Of a stretch of DNA of 64,000 bases, positions 1 to 8,878 are shown in pieces. The position numbers and the translations under genes are program-made. The number at the start of each line of letters is the position of its first letter. Within the stretch, counting starts at the first letter, position 1. Below the pieces are notes generated by a model that was not told where the DNA came from, did no database searches, and saw nothing but the letters and a program-made list of their open reading frames with translations. This stretch comes from Pleomorphomonas sp. T1.2MG-36 (lineage in GTDB: Bacteria > Pseudomonadota > Alphaproteobacteria > Rhizobiales > Pleomorphomonadaceae), in contig NZ_CATNLY010000052.1 of assembly GCF_950100655.1 (NCBI RefSeq), forward strand, positions 248,001 to 312,000. Direction: 5' to 3'.

Positions 1-1
1 T

Positions 2-115
2 GGCCGCGACATGGCTGACGCCGTCACCTCGGCGCTCGGCGGTGTGGTGCGGCCGCTCGGCCTCGACCTTGCCACTCTCAAGTCGGATGGACGCTATGTC
101 GAAGATGTCTACTGA
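2..115 (+). CDS. 3' end of an unidentified gene (partial)
   Basis: An open frame runs from the window edge to a TGA at 113-115 and encodes 37 residues ending in GRYVEDVY. It overlaps the likely start of the ApbE gene, which suggests the two are in one operon. The fragment is too short for a family call. ApbE genes often follow an FMN-binding or ferredoxin-type electron transfer protein, but nothing in these residues proves that here. Confidence 0.55.
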   Translation, partial: GRDMADAVTSALGGVVRPLGLDLATLKSDGRYVEDVY

Positions 116-1022
116 TACGTCCGTGAAGCTCACGCTGAGCGGCCCCACCATGGGCGCCCGCTGGTCTGCCGTGTTCCATGGCGAGCCCCTCGGCTGGCAC
201 GACGATCTCCGGTCCGCTCTTCAGGCGTCGGTGGACGAGGTCGACCGGCAGATGTCGACCTACCGGCGGGACTCCGATCTCAGCCGGCTCAACGCGGCGC
301 CGGTCGGCGCCTGGACCCAGCTGCCGGCCGAGACCGTCGCGGTGATCGAGGCGGCTCTCGCCATCGGCGAAGCCTCGGACGGCGCCTTCGACGTCGGCGT
401 CGGCGATCTGGTGGCCGCCTGGGGCTTCGGCGCCGACGCCCGGAGCGGCGCGCCGGCCGGCAAAGCTTCGCATGGCCTCGCCCTCAAGACCCTCGAACTC
501 GATGCGGCCGGCCGGCGGGCGCGCAAATGGGCGCCGCTCCGGCTCGACCTGTCGGGCATCGCCAAGGGCTATGGCGTCGACCGCCTCGGCGAGACGATGG
601 ACCGGTTCGGCATCGCCTCCTGGCTGGTCGGCATCGACGGCGAGATGCGGGCGCGCGGCGGCAAGCCCGACGGCAGCGCCTGGGCCGTCGGGCACGAACG
701 ATCCGTCATCGGCCGGCGGGACCTGATGGGCGTCCTGGAGCTGGAAGACGTGGCCGTGGCGACCTCCGGCGGCTACCGGCATTGCCACGAGGTGGCCGGG
801 CGCATGGTGTCGCACACCATGGACCCGCGCACCGGCGAGCCGCTCGACAACGGCCTTGCCGCCGTCACCGTGCTCGCCGAGACCTGCATGGCGGCGGATG
901 CCTGGGCGACGGCGCTGCTGGTGCGCGGCCTCGACGACGGTGTGGCGCTGGCCCGCCGCCTCGGCATGTCGGCGCTGTTCGTCGACGGGCAGGACAACGT
1001 CATCTCGACCCTTGCCGCCTGA
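105..1022 (+). CDS. apbE: ApbE family FAD:protein FMN transferase
   Basis: The product covalently attaches FMN from FAD to a Thr or Ser of target flavoproteins, in the periplasm in most family members. Family blocks visible in order are YRRDSDLSRLN, GAFDVGVGDLVAAWGFG, LDLSGIAKGYGVD, the ATSGGYR segment and HTMDPRTGEPL followed by the acidic AADAWATALLV stretch. The length of about 305 residues is normal. Three ATGs (87, 96, 105) are possible starts; 105 gives the shortest overlap with the upstream stop at 115. No signal peptide or lipobox is seen, so the protein could act in the cytoplasm or the true start could differ. Its flavoprotein target probably lies upstream of the window. Confidence 0.9.
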   Translation: MSTDTSVKLTLSGPTMGARWSAVFHGEPLGWHDDLRSALQASVDEVDRQMSTYRRDSDLSRLNAAPVGAWTQLPAETVAVIEAALAIGEASDGAFDVGVGDLVAAWGFGADARSGAPAGKASHGLALKTLELDAAGRRARKWAPLRLDLSGIAKGYGVDRLGETMDRFGIASWLVGIDGEMRARGGKPDGSAWAVGHERSVIGRRDLMGVLELEDVAVATSGGYRHCHEVAGRMVSHTMDPRTGEPLDNGLAAVTVLAETCMAADAWATALLVRGLDDGVALARRLGMSALFVDGQDNVISTLAA

Positions 1023-1270
1023 GCCGGCTTTCGGGACGCCTGACATGCGCCGGCTCGCCGGCGCCCGAAGGGGCGGCTTTCGATGTCTCCGCGCGCCATC
1101 GGCGTCGGCAATGATTACATGAATATTGGAGTTATTTTATGGATATCGTCGGGTACGTGTTTTTGTGTTACCTCGATATAGTGTAGAGGCGCGTTTCCTA
1201 CGCAAGATATTAGAGGTTTATATATACATTGCGAACTAAGTTGAGCCCGTAACCTTTGTTTCGGACTCCT
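1023..1270 (+). other. AT-rich intergenic leader upstream of the GGDEF gene
   Basis: The 248 bases between apbE and the diguanylate cyclase become strongly AT-rich from about 1110 on, unlike the surrounding coding DNA, and contain TATATA at 1220-1225. This is the expected place for the promoter of the downstream gene. I cannot fix a single -35/-10 pair and see no convincing ORF here. Confidence 0.4.
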
Positions 1271-2860
1271 ATGTTCGGTCTTCTCAAGATCCGTATCGTC
1301 ATCCTGGCCGCGGTGTTCGTCGGTCTCGTTCCCTTCGTGGCGAGCGAGATCATGCGTACGCGCGCCGACATGGCGCAGCGTCTCGAAGACATCAACAAGA
1401 GCATGTTGACCTCACTGGCTCGTAGTCAGAGAGGCTTCATCGAGGCGCGTCTCGAGGTCGAGAGATTGTCCGAGACCATCGCGCTGTCCGACACCCTCAG
1501 GACCGTCTCTCCCGAGCATTGCAACGAGAGCTTGGCGCATGTTCTCCACATCCAGGAAAAGGTCGAACGCATCACCCTCCTGACGGCGAATGGCGTCGGA
1601 TATTGCTCGACCGACCCGAAGGCCATCGGCCTCTACTTTGGCGACAGGGATTACTTCACAGCCGCGCTGTCCTCCGACAAGGTCGTCTGGAGCGATTTCA
1701 TCCTGAGCCGTGTCACCGGCAGAAGAGTCCTGCAGTCGGCCATGGCTATCCGTACCGGCGGCCGGGTCGACTTCGTGCTGACGATCGCCCTCGACTCGGC
1801 CTATCTGCGGCAGGCATCGCTCGACCAGTTCTCGCTGCCCCTGACCTATGGCATGCTGCTCGATGCCGACGGCAACGTGCTGGACGGCGGAGCGATGCCC
1901 GGCGTGACGGATCATCTGTCACGGGAGACGACCAAACGCATGGCCGCGCTCGGAACCGGGCTGGTGCTGCCCGGCACCTACGGGGCGGGCGACGAGGTGT
2001 TCGGCGTGGCGACGCTGCCGGGCACGTCCAACCGGATCGGTTTCGGCGTATCGACCGAGGAGGTGCGGTCCGTCGCCACCCACGAAATGGTCGAGCGGTT
2101 GGCGCTGGTCGGCCTCGTGGCGCTGGGATTGGTGGCGGTGGTGCTCGGCCTGTTGGAATGGCTGGTGTTGCGCGGGCTCAGGCAGGTGGTCCACGTGGCC
2201 GAGCGCGTCGCGGCCGGCGACTGGACGTCGCGGATCACCCAGAAGCCCCTGTTGCCCGACCTGGCCCTGGTCGGCCGGTCCGTCAACATGATGCTCGACA
2301 GCCTGGAGGCGTCCGTCAACACCGACGCGCTGACCGGGCTCGCCAACCGTCGGGCGCTCGACCGGTTCCTCCTTGCGAGCCTCAACAGGCTGAAGCGCCA
2401 CGGCGTCGGCTTCACCGTCGTCATGATCGACATCGACGCCTTCAAGCCGTTCAACGACCACTACGGCCACGGCACGGGCGACGACGTGTTGCAGATGGTG
2501 GGCGCGGCCATCCAGCGTTTCGCCCGCCGGACCGACGAAATCGCCGCGCGTTATGGCGGCGAAGAGTTCACGCTCATCCTGGCGGAGACCGATCCGGAAA
2601 AGCTGGCGCTGCATCTTGAGGCGCTGCGGCAGGCCGTCGAGGCCATCGCCATTCCGCACCTCCATTCGCCGCATGCCGTCTGCACCGTCAGCGTCGGCTA
2701 CGCGGCCGCCGAGCCCGACGACAGCCCGCTGACGGCGATCTCGCGCGCCGACGGCTGCCTGTATCTTGCCAAGAACAAGGGGCGCAACCGGGTCGAGGGC
2801 GTGCCGAGGGACGAACAGGATTTTGAACTGTTCTCCAGTTTCATGACGCAGGTGGCGTGA
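1271..2860 (+). CDS. Membrane-bound sensor diguanylate cyclase (Cache-like, HAMP, GGDEF)
   Basis: The product probably makes cyclic di-GMP from GTP in response to an extracytoplasmic signal. An N-terminal membrane segment (residues 6-26) is followed by a roughly 240-residue periplasmic part of dCache type, a second membrane segment near 273-297, a HAMP-like linker and a C-terminal GGDEF domain. The active-site motif is intact as GGEEF at about residue 429, preceded by DALTGLANRR. The usual inhibitory RxxD five residues before it reads RTDE in register, so product inhibition may be weak. ATG at 1271 was chosen; a TTG at 1256 in frame is also possible. The gene stands alone, so its ligand is unknown. 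Confidence 0.88.
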   Translation: MFGLLKIRIVILAAVFVGLVPFVASEIMRTRADMAQRLEDINKSMLTSLARSQRGFIEARLEVERLSETIALSDTLRTVSPEHCNESLAHVLHIQEKVERITLLTANGVGYCSTDPKAIGLYFGDRDYFTAALSSDKVVWSDFILSRVTGRRVLQSAMAIRTGGRVDFVLTIALDSAYLRQASLDQFSLPLTYGMLLDADGNVLDGGAMPGVTDHLSRETTKRMAALGTGLVLPGTYGAGDEVFGVATLPGTSNRIGFGVSTEEVRSVATHEMVERLALVGLVALGLVAVVLGLLEWLVLRGLRQVVHVAERVAAGDWTSRITQKPLLPDLALVGRSVNMMLDSLEASVNTDALTGLANRRALDRFLLASLNRLKRHGVGFTVVMIDIDAFKPFNDHYGHGTGDDVLQMVGAAIQRFARRTDEIAARYGGEEFTLILAETDPEKLALHLEALRQAVEAIAIPHLHSPHAVCTVSVGYAAAEPDDSPLTAISRADGCLYLAKNKGRNRVEGVPRDEQDFELFSSFMTQVA

Positions 2861-2898
2861 GCCGGCTTTCTGGCTCTATCTCCTTGTCGAGACGCAGG

Positions 2899-2940
2899 TC
2901 CGGACGCAAACCGGTACCCACTTTTGCTGGAACTGCGCTA
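2899..2940. repeat. Rhizobial-type intergenic sequence element
   Basis: A segment beginning TCCGGACGCAAACCGGTACC and continuing with CACTTTTGCTGGAACTGCG lies between the GGDEF gene and queF. From memory, very similar strings recur between genes in many Rhizobiales genomes. No second copy of this exact form was seen in the window, so the repeat label rests on recall and not on data here. Confidence 0.3.
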
Positions 2941-2998
2941 ATGCTCGGCTGAGCTTCGGGCGCTCTGCGCCCCGCGTTCTCGATCTGGGGTTTTCGAC

Positions 2999-3460
2999 AT
3001 GACAAGTGATGCCACCGGCGCCCACCAGCTCGGCAAGGCGACCGCGACGCCCGCCTCACCCGACGAGGCTGTGCTCGACCGCGTGCCCAATCCGCATCCG
3101 GACATCGACTATCTCGCCCGCTTCACCGCGCCGGAGTTCACCTCGCTCTGCCCGGTGACCGGCCAGCCGGATTTCGCGCATATCGTCATCGACTACGTGC
3201 CCGCCGAGTGGCTCGTCGAATCCAAGTCGCTGAAGCTGTTCCTGACGTCGTTCCGCAACCACGGCTCCTTCCATGAGGATTGCACCATCATGATCGCCCG
3301 GCGGCTGGTGGATCGCCTGGCGCCGCGCTGGCTCCGGATCGGCGGCTACTGGTATCCGCGTGGCGGCATCCCCATCGACGTCTTCTGGCAGACCGGCGCG
3401 CCGCCAAAGGACCTCTGGCTGCCGGATCAGGGCGTGGCGACCTATCGCGGCCGGGGATAA
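2999..3460 (+). CDS. queF: NADPH-dependent 7-cyano-7-deazaguanine reductase QueF
   Basis: QueF reduces the nitrile preQ0 to the amine preQ1 with two NADPH in queuosine biosynthesis. At 153 residues it is the short, single-domain type. The catalytic Cys sits in [11 protein letters not shown], the QueF motif is [15 protein letters not shown], and FHEDC carries the conserved Asp/Glu pair. The start is the ATG at 2999, directly after the GGGGTTTTCGAC leader. No other queuosine gene is present in the window, so the gene is separate from queC, queD and queE. No preQ1 riboswitch is apparent in the 138 bases before it. Confidence 0.95.
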   Translation: MTSDATGAHQLGKATATPASPDEAVLDRVPNPHPDIDYLARFTAPEFTSLCPVTGQPDFAHIVIDYVPAEWLVESKSLKLFLTSFRNHGSFHEDCTIMIARRLVDRLAPRWLRIGGYWYPRGGIPIDVFWQTGAPPKDLWLPDQGVATYRGRG

Positions 3461-3467
3461 GCCGGGT

Positions 3468-3950
3468 CTATTGCGGCGGTGTCCAGACGGCCGGCTCACG
3501 CGGGCCGTCCGGCTCGGCGCGGATCATCTCCATGCGCGTGCTGTCGAGCCCCCGGTTCTGGGCGCGGGCGAGGCGGAAGTTGTGGCCGATGCGTTCGGCG
3601 GTGGCGATGACGCCGTTGGCGTCGGCATCGTCGAACACCTGGCGGGCCGTCTCGGCGAACAGCGTCAGCCAGCGCTCGAAATGTCGGTCCTCGATGCCTG
3701 TGATGATGAGGTGCGGCCGCATCGGCCGGCCCTCGTAGCGGCCCGATCGCAAGAGCACCGACGACCAGAAGGCGCACATCTTGTCGAGGTGGGCCGGCCA
3801 CTCGTGTTTTTCGATCTCGCGGCCGAAGATGGCGGCGAGGTCCGGATCGTCCATCACCTTGCCGTAGAAGCCGTGGACCAGCGCGTGGATGCTGTCCTCG
3901 TCGATCGATCCCATGGGAATGCCGCGTCGCGGCGCGTCCGTTGCGGTCAT
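3468..3950 (-). CDS. Group III truncated haemoglobin
   Basis: A 160-residue globin-like protein of the TrHb3 type, a haem protein thought to bind O2 or NO or act in redox chemistry. Family features are the N-terminal VHGFYGKVMDDPDLAAIF segment, the central CAFWSSVLL helix, and a His in the EDRHFERWLTLF helix that fits the proximal haem ligand. I chose the ATG at 3950 after an AGGG leader because upstream codons have no globin similarity. It is convergent with queF (7 bases apart) and lies 95 bases downstream of the TetR gene on the same strand. Homologues are sometimes misannotated as TatC-related. Confidence 0.8.
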   Translation of the reverse strand: MTATDAPRRGIPMGSIDEDSIHALVHGFYGKVMDDPDLAAIFGREIEKHEWPAHLDKMCAFWSSVLLRSGRYEGRPMRPHLIITGIEDRHFERWLTLFAETARQVFDDADANGVIATAERIGHNFRLARAQNRGLDSTRMEMIRAEPDGPREPAVWTPPQ

Positions 3951-4045
3951 GTTGCCCTGGTGTCTCCGGTCGCCGTCCTCAGCGGAATGCGAAAGCCTCG
4001 CAGATGTAGTCACTCGGCGGTCGTCAGGCAACGGACGCCGGCCCG

Positions 4046-4639
4046 TCACGGCTTGCCATAGATTTTCATGAAGGCGGCGACGGCTGTCTCGACGGCTTCG
4101 CTCTTGTCCCTGATCTCGTCGAGGCCATAGAGGAGCGGCTCCGAGACGCCGGCTTCCAGGAGGCTCTTGAAATAGAGGGCGCCGAGCCGAGGCGAGGGGA
4201 CGTCGATTTCCCCCCTTGCCGCCCGTTCGGAGAAGAAGTCGGTCAGGGCGTCGATGCCGCGCTGGGGACCGAGCAGATAGACCTCGCGCCCGAGGCCGGT
4301 GGTCTGGCTCTCGCTCAGAACGGTGCGCTGGATCGCCAGGATTTCCGGCCGCGTGATCAGATCGAGGTAAAGCCGGCTGAAGCGGGTGAGAACCGTCACG
4401 ATGTCGCCGTCCGCGCGGAGGGAGGCCAGCATTTCATCGCCGATCTCATCCAGCGCCGACGTCACGGCGGTGGCGAACAACTGCTCCTTGGAGTGGAAGT
4501 AACCGTAGAGCGTCGCCTTGGAGCCGCCGAGCCGGGCCGCGATCATCGCCATGCTGGCGCCCCGGTAGCCCACCTCCTCGAACACGGCCGTGGCCGCGGC
4601 GATGATGGCGTTTCGCTTCTCATCGGTCTTCGCGCGCAT
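4046..4639 (-). CDS. TetR family repressor of the adjacent efflux operon
   Basis: A 197-residue TetR-type regulator. The N-terminal helix-turn-helix spans about residues 12-55 and ends in GGSKATLYGYFHSKEQLF, a typical recognition helix and flank. The C-terminal part resembles the AefR/TetR_C group (SEPLLYGLDE). It is divergent from the outer membrane factor gene at 4739, and a palindrome lies between them, so autorepression plus control of the pump is likely. ATG at 4639 is preferred over a TTG one codon upstream. The inducing drug cannot be read from the sequence. Confidence 0.88.
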   Translation of the reverse strand: MRAKTDEKRNAIIAAATAVFEEVGYRGASMAMIAARLGGSKATLYGYFHSKEQLFATAVTSALDEIGDEMLASLRADGDIVTVLTRFSRLYLDLITRPEILAIQRTVLSESQTTGLGREVYLLGPQRGIDALTDFFSERAARGEIDVPSPRLGALYFKSLLEAGVSEPLLYGLDEIRDKSEAVETAVAAFMKIYGKP

Positions 4640-4714
4640 CAAGGTCTCCTGTTTGTGATCGGCAGGGTAGGTTTCGCACTTGACCGTCGCAAGTGGCTTT
4701 TATAACTAAACCGT

Positions 4715-4724
4715 ACCGTACGGT
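4715..4724. promoter_or_regulatory. Likely TetR operator
   Basis: ACCGTACGGT is a perfect 10-base palindrome in the 99-base space between the divergent TetR gene and the efflux operon, flanked by TATAAC (4701-4706) and GTTATA (4723-4728). It sits 14 bases before the ATG at 4739, where a bound repressor would block transcription of the pump genes. Confidence 0.6.
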
Positions 4725-4738
4725 TATAAAGGTGCCGC

Positions 4739-6187
4739 ATGCGTTCCAGCATCGTCAAAACAGGCTATTCCGCCAGCTTTCTTCTATTCATATCAGCGCT
4801 TTATGGCGGATGCGCCATGCTGCCCGAGAACGCCGCGCTGTCGTCCGTCAAGCCGATGGATGCCTATGCGTCGGACAGGAGTCTTGCGCCCGCCAAGGAT
4901 GCGGCGTGGCCGGCGGACGACTGGTGGACGGCCTATGGCGACCCGCAGCTCGCCACCCTGATCGGCGAGGGGCTAACGGGTGCCTCCGACATGCGGATCG
5001 CCGAGGCGCGGGTGGCGCTGGCCCAGGCCGGCGTCGCCGTGTCGGGCGCCTCGCTGCTGCCCACCGTCGGCGCATCGGCCAAGGCCGACAGCGAGAAGCA
5101 GTCCTACAACTACCTGATCGGAAAGGACTTCGCCCCCAAGGGGTGGAACGACGCCGGCATGGGGACGCTATCCCTCGACTGGGAAATCGACTTCTGGGGC
5201 AAGAACCGGGCGCAACTGGCCGCTGCCAGGGGTAGGGTCGCCGCCGCCGAGGGCGAGGCCGCCGCCACGCGCCTCGCGTTGTCCACCGGCATCGCCGATG
5301 CCTATGGCCGCCTCGCCGCGCTGCACGCCGACCGCGACAGCGTGGTCAGCGCCATCGGCGTGCGCAAGCAGACGCTGTCGCTGATGAGCGACCGCTATGG
5401 CAAGGGGCTCGAAAACGAAGGGGCGCTGGAGCGCTCCCGCGCGGCGGAGGCTTCCGCCGAGGCCGAGCTGGCCCAGGTCGACGAACAGATCGGCCTTGCG
5501 CGGAACCAGCTTGCCGCTCTCGTCGGCGCCGGGCCGGATCGCGGCCTCGCCATCGCCCGCCCCAAGGTAAGGGGTGGCCGTTTCACCGGCGTTCCTCAGA
5601 GCCTGCCGGCGGATCTTCTCGGCCGACGCCCGGATATCGTGGCCGCCCGCGCCACCGCCGAGGCCGGCCTCAAGGATATCGACGCCGCCAAGGCCGCCTA
5701 CTATCCCAACGTCAACCTCGCCGCGATGATCGGCAAGCAGGCGCTCGGCCTCAACATGCTCGCCGACCCCGGCTCGACGCTCGGTTCGGTCGGCCCGGCC
5801 GTCTCGCTGCCGATCTTCGACGGAGGCCGCCTCCGGGCCGGCGAACGCAGCGCCGTGTCGCAATATGAGATCGCCGTCGCCGGCTACGACAGGACGCTGA
5901 CGGAGGCCCTGCGCCAGGTGGCGGATGCCGTGGTGAGCAAACGCCAGCTTGCCAGCCAGCTTGCCAATACCCGACGTTCGGCGGCCGCCGCCGAGAAGGC
6001 GTGGCGCGTCGTCAGCGACCGCTACAACGGCGGCCTTGCCACCTATCTCGAAGTGCTGACGGCCGAAGACGCGCTGATCGGCGCCCGCCGCGCCACGGCC
6101 GCCCTGCAGGCCCGCGCCTTTACCCTTGATATCGCGATGGTCCGCGCCCTCGGCGGCGGGTTCCGCAGCACGGAGAAGCAGTCGTGA
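4739..6187 (+). CDS. Outer membrane efflux lipoprotein, NodT/OprM type
   Basis: This is the outer membrane channel of a tripartite efflux pump. A lipoprotein signal ends in the lipobox LYGGC near residue 25. The mature part shows the two OEP repeats, with PADLLGRRPDIVAARATAEA and the SLPIFDGGRLRAG segment that marks this family. Its 482 residues are typical. An AAGGTG ribosome site precedes the ATG. The gene is first in a three- or four-gene operon; its stop overlaps the GTG of the fusion protein gene by a GTGA. Pairing with an MFS rather than an RND pump is shown by the neighbours. Confidence 0.92.
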   Translation: MRSSIVKTGYSASFLLFISALYGGCAMLPENAALSSVKPMDAYASDRSLAPAKDAAWPADDWWTAYGDPQLATLIGEGLTGASDMRIAEARVALAQAGVAVSGASLLPTVGASAKADSEKQSYNYLIGKDFAPKGWNDAGMGTLSLDWEIDFWGKNRAQLAAARGRVAAAEGEAAATRLALSTGIADAYGRLAALHADRDSVVSAIGVRKQTLSLMSDRYGKGLENEGALERSRAAEASAEAELAQVDEQIGLARNQLAALVGAGPDRGLAIARPKVRGGRFTGVPQSLPADLLGRRPDIVAARATAEAGLKDIDAAKAAYYPNVNLAAMIGKQALGLNMLADPGSTLGSVGPAVSLPIFDGGRLRAGERSAVSQYEIAVAGYDRTLTEALRQVADAVVSKRQLASQLANTRRSAAAAEKAWRVVSDRYNGGLATYLEVLTAEDALIGARRATAALQARAFTLDIAMVRALGGGFRSTEKQS

Positions 6188-7338
6188 ACGACATGAGCAA
6201 GATCGACCTCGACGCCGAGGAGAGCCCGCTGGCCGCCAAGGCCGCCGTCAACCCCAAGAAGCGCGGCCCGCTGTTTCTCGGCCTCATCCTGGCCGTGGCG
6301 GCCTCGGGCGGCGCCTACTACGCCTATGACACGCTCTATGCGTCGAGGCACGCCATCACCGACAACGCCTATGTCGGCGCCGACGTGGCCCAGATCACGC
6401 CGCTGGTGGCGGCGCCGGTGGTCGAGGTTCTCGCCAGCGACACGGAAATGGTGAGGAAGGGCGATGTGCTCGTTCGCCTCGACGACACCGACGCCAAGCT
6501 GGCGCTCGCCATGGCCGAGGCGGCCTATCAGAACGCCATCCGCCGCGTGACGGCGCTGGTCGCCAACGACAAGGGGCTGGCGGCCCAGATCGTCGGGCGT
6601 GAGGCCGATCAGGCGCAGGCGGCGGCCCAGCTCGCCTCCGCCGAAGCGGGATACGCCAAGGCCAGGATCGACCTCGACCGCCGCAAGACGCTGGCCGGCA
6701 ACGGCTCGGTGTCGGGCGACGAGATCACTGCCGTCGAGACCTTGCTGAAAACCGCCGAGGCCAGCCTGTCGTCGGCGCGGGCCGGCGCGGCCGGCGCCGA
6801 CGCCGCCCATGACGCCGCCGTGGCCGCCAAGGAGGCCAACGCCGCCATGATCTCCGGCGTCGGCATCGACGACAATCCGGAGGTGCTGGCCGCCCGCTCG
6901 GCGCGCGATCAGGCCCAGGTCAATCTCGACCGCACGGTGATGCGGGCGCCGGTCGACGGCGTCATCTCCCGCCGTCAGGTTCAGGTGGGCCAGCGCGTCC
7001 AGCCGGGCATGACGCTGATGGTGGTGGTGCCGCTTCAGGCCGCCTATGTCGACGCCAACTACAAGGAAGTGCAGCTCGCCCACGTCAAGCCCGGCCAGAC
7101 GGTGACGCTCACCTCCGACCTCTACGGCAGCGACGTGCCGTTCACCGGCACGGTGGTGGGCTTCTCCGGCGGCACCGGCGCCGCCTTCTCGGTGGTGCCG
7201 GCCCAGAACGCCACCGGCAACTGGATCAAGGTGGTGCAGCGCCTGCCGGTGCGCATCGCGCTCGATCCGGCGGAACTGGCGGCCCATCCGTTGCAGGTCG
7301 GCCTGTCGATGACCGCCGACATCGCGATCGCCGAGTGA
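6184..7338 (+). CDS. HlyD/EmrA family membrane fusion protein
   Basis: Periplasmic adaptor linking the MFS pump to the outer membrane channel. A short cytoplasmic N-terminus precedes one membrane helix (about residues 30-50), then the lipoyl/biotinyl half-motif (ITDNAYVGADVAQITP), an alpha-hairpin with Ala/Glu-rich coils at about 100-230, and the second lipoyl half (TVMRAPVDGVISRRQVQVGQ). The length of 384 residues matches EmrA. Translation probably starts at the GTG at 6184, overlapping the upstream stop; an ATG at 6193 is an alternative. Four bases separate it from the MFS gene. Confidence 0.92.
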   Translation: MNDMSKIDLDAEESPLAAKAAVNPKKRGPLFLGLILAVAASGGAYYAYDTLYASRHAITDNAYVGADVAQITPLVAAPVVEVLASDTEMVRKGDVLVRLDDTDAKLALAMAEAAYQNAIRRVTALVANDKGLAAQIVGREADQAQAAAQLASAEAGYAKARIDLDRRKTLAGNGSVSGDEITAVETLLKTAEASLSSARAGAAGADAAHDAAVAAKEANAAMISGVGIDDNPEVLAARSARDQAQVNLDRTVMRAPVDGVISRRQVQVGQRVQPGMTLMVVVPLQAAYVDANYKEVQLAHVKPGQTVTLTSDLYGSDVPFTGTVVGFSGGTGAAFSVVPAQNATGNWIKVVQRLPVRIALDPAELAAHPLQVGLSMTADIAIAE

Positions 7339-7342
7339 CGCC

Positions 7343-8878
7343 ATGACCGCGCCCGCCCTGCAAACCGCCGCCCCGCTGACGGGCGCCCGGCTGATGGTCG
7401 CCGCCCTGGCCATCGGCACCGGCAACTTCCTGGTGGTGCTCGACAGCACCATCGCCAACGTGTCGGTGCCGACGATCGCCGGCTCGGTCGGCGTTTCCGT
7501 GTCGCAGGGCTCGTGGGTGATCACCTCCTACGCGGTGGCGGAGGCGATCACCGTGCCGCTGACCGGCTGGCTCAGCCGGCGCTTCGGGGCGATGCGCGTC
7601 TTCCTGACCTGCTATTTCGCCTTCGCCGCCATTTCGCTGCTGTGCGGCCTGTCGCAATCCCTAGGCATGCTGATCGGCGGGCGCGTGCTGCTCGGCCTGT
7701 TCGGCGGCCCGATCATGCCGCTGTCGCAGATGCTGCTGATGCGGATCTTCCCGCCCAAGCAGGCCACCATCGCCTCTGTCATCTGGGCGATGACGACGCT
7801 GATCGGCCCGATCGCCGGCCCCATCCTCGGCGGCATCATCTGCGACGGCGCCGGCTGGCAGTGGATCTTCTTCATGAAGGTGCCGATTGCCATTCTCGGC
7901 GGCATCGTCGTGATTCTGGCGACGATGGGGCAGCCCGACCCGACCGGCAAGGCGCGCATCGACGCCATCGGCCTCGCTCTCCTCGTGCTGTGGGTCGCCG
8001 CCCTTCAGATCGTGCTCGACGAGGGGCGCAATCACGACTGGTTCGCTTCCACCGAAATCCTTGTGCTCGCCGTGGTCGCGGCGGTCGGCTTCCTCGCCTT
8101 CGTCATCTACGAGCTCACCGAGGCGCAGCCGATCGTCGATCTCAGGATCTTCCGCCATCGCGGTTTCACGGCGGCGGCGGTCACCTTCGCCGGGGGATTC
8201 GCGGCCTTCTTCGCCTCGATCGTCATCCTGCCGCTGTGGCTGCAGCAGAACATGGGCTACACCGCCACCTGGGCGGGGTATGCCACCGGCATCATGGGGC
8301 TCCTGGCCTTCGTGTCGGCGCCGATCGTCGGCAAGGCCACCGAGAGGTTCGATCCCCGCGCCATCCTGTCGATCGGCATCCTCGGCCTCGGGGCGATGAC
8401 GGCCTGGCGCATGACCTTCAACTCGGACGTGACGTTCCTGCAGATGGCCTGGCCAACGCTGCTCACCGGGCCGTTCATGGTGATGTTCTTCGTGCCCGTC
8501 ACCGGCCTTGCCATCGCCAGCGTCGCTCCCGAGGAACAGGCCAACGCCGCCGGCCTCTCCAACTTCATGCGCACGCTGGCGGGCGCCTTCGCCACCTCGC
8601 TGGTCCAGACGGGATGGGCGAACTCGGCGCGCGTCAACCAGACCGAACTGGTCAGCGCCATGCAGAACGGCGACAGGACGATCGCCGGCATGATGGAAGG
8701 GGGCGCCTCGCACGAGGTGGCGGTTGCCAGCCTCAGCCGTATCGTCGAGCAGCAGAGCGTGTTACTTGCCACGCTCGACATGTTCGCGATCATTACCGTG
8801 GTCTTCGTCTTCGCCGCCATGCTGCCCTGGCTGGCGCCCAAGCCGAAGGGTCCGATCGACACCAGTGGAGCGCATTGA
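7343..8878 (+). CDS. DHA2 family drug:H+ antiporter, EmrB/QacA type
   Basis: A 511-residue inner membrane exporter with about 14 hydrophobic segments. The family motif VLDSTIANVSVPTIAG in the first helix and loop, the WVITSYAVAEA motif and the GRVLLGLFGGPIMPL stretch place it in the EmrB/QacA group. With the preceding HlyD and outer membrane proteins it should form a complete drug efflux pump driven by protons. Its stop overlaps the start of the small gene at 8878 by one base (TGATG), which suggests coupled translation. Confidence 0.93.
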   Translation: MTAPALQTAAPLTGARLMVAALAIGTGNFLVVLDSTIANVSVPTIAGSVGVSVSQGSWVITSYAVAEAITVPLTGWLSRRFGAMRVFLTCYFAFAAISLLCGLSQSLGMLIGGRVLLGLFGGPIMPLSQMLLMRIFPPKQATIASVIWAMTTLIGPIAGPILGGIICDGAGWQWIFFMKVPIAILGGIVVILATMGQPDPTGKARIDAIGLALLVLWVAALQIVLDEGRNHDWFASTEILVLAVVAAVGFLAFVIYELTEAQPIVDLRIFRHRGFTAAAVTFAGGFAAFFASIVILPLWLQQNMGYTATWAGYATGIMGLLAFVSAPIVGKATERFDPRAILSIGILGLGAMTAWRMTFNSDVTFLQMAWPTLLTGPFMVMFFVPVTGLAIASVAPEEQANAAGLSNFMRTLAGAFATSLVQTGWANSARVNQTELVSAMQNGDRTIAGMMEGGASHEVAVASLSRIVEQQSVLLATLDMFAIITVVFVFAAMLPWLAPKPKGPIDTSGAH

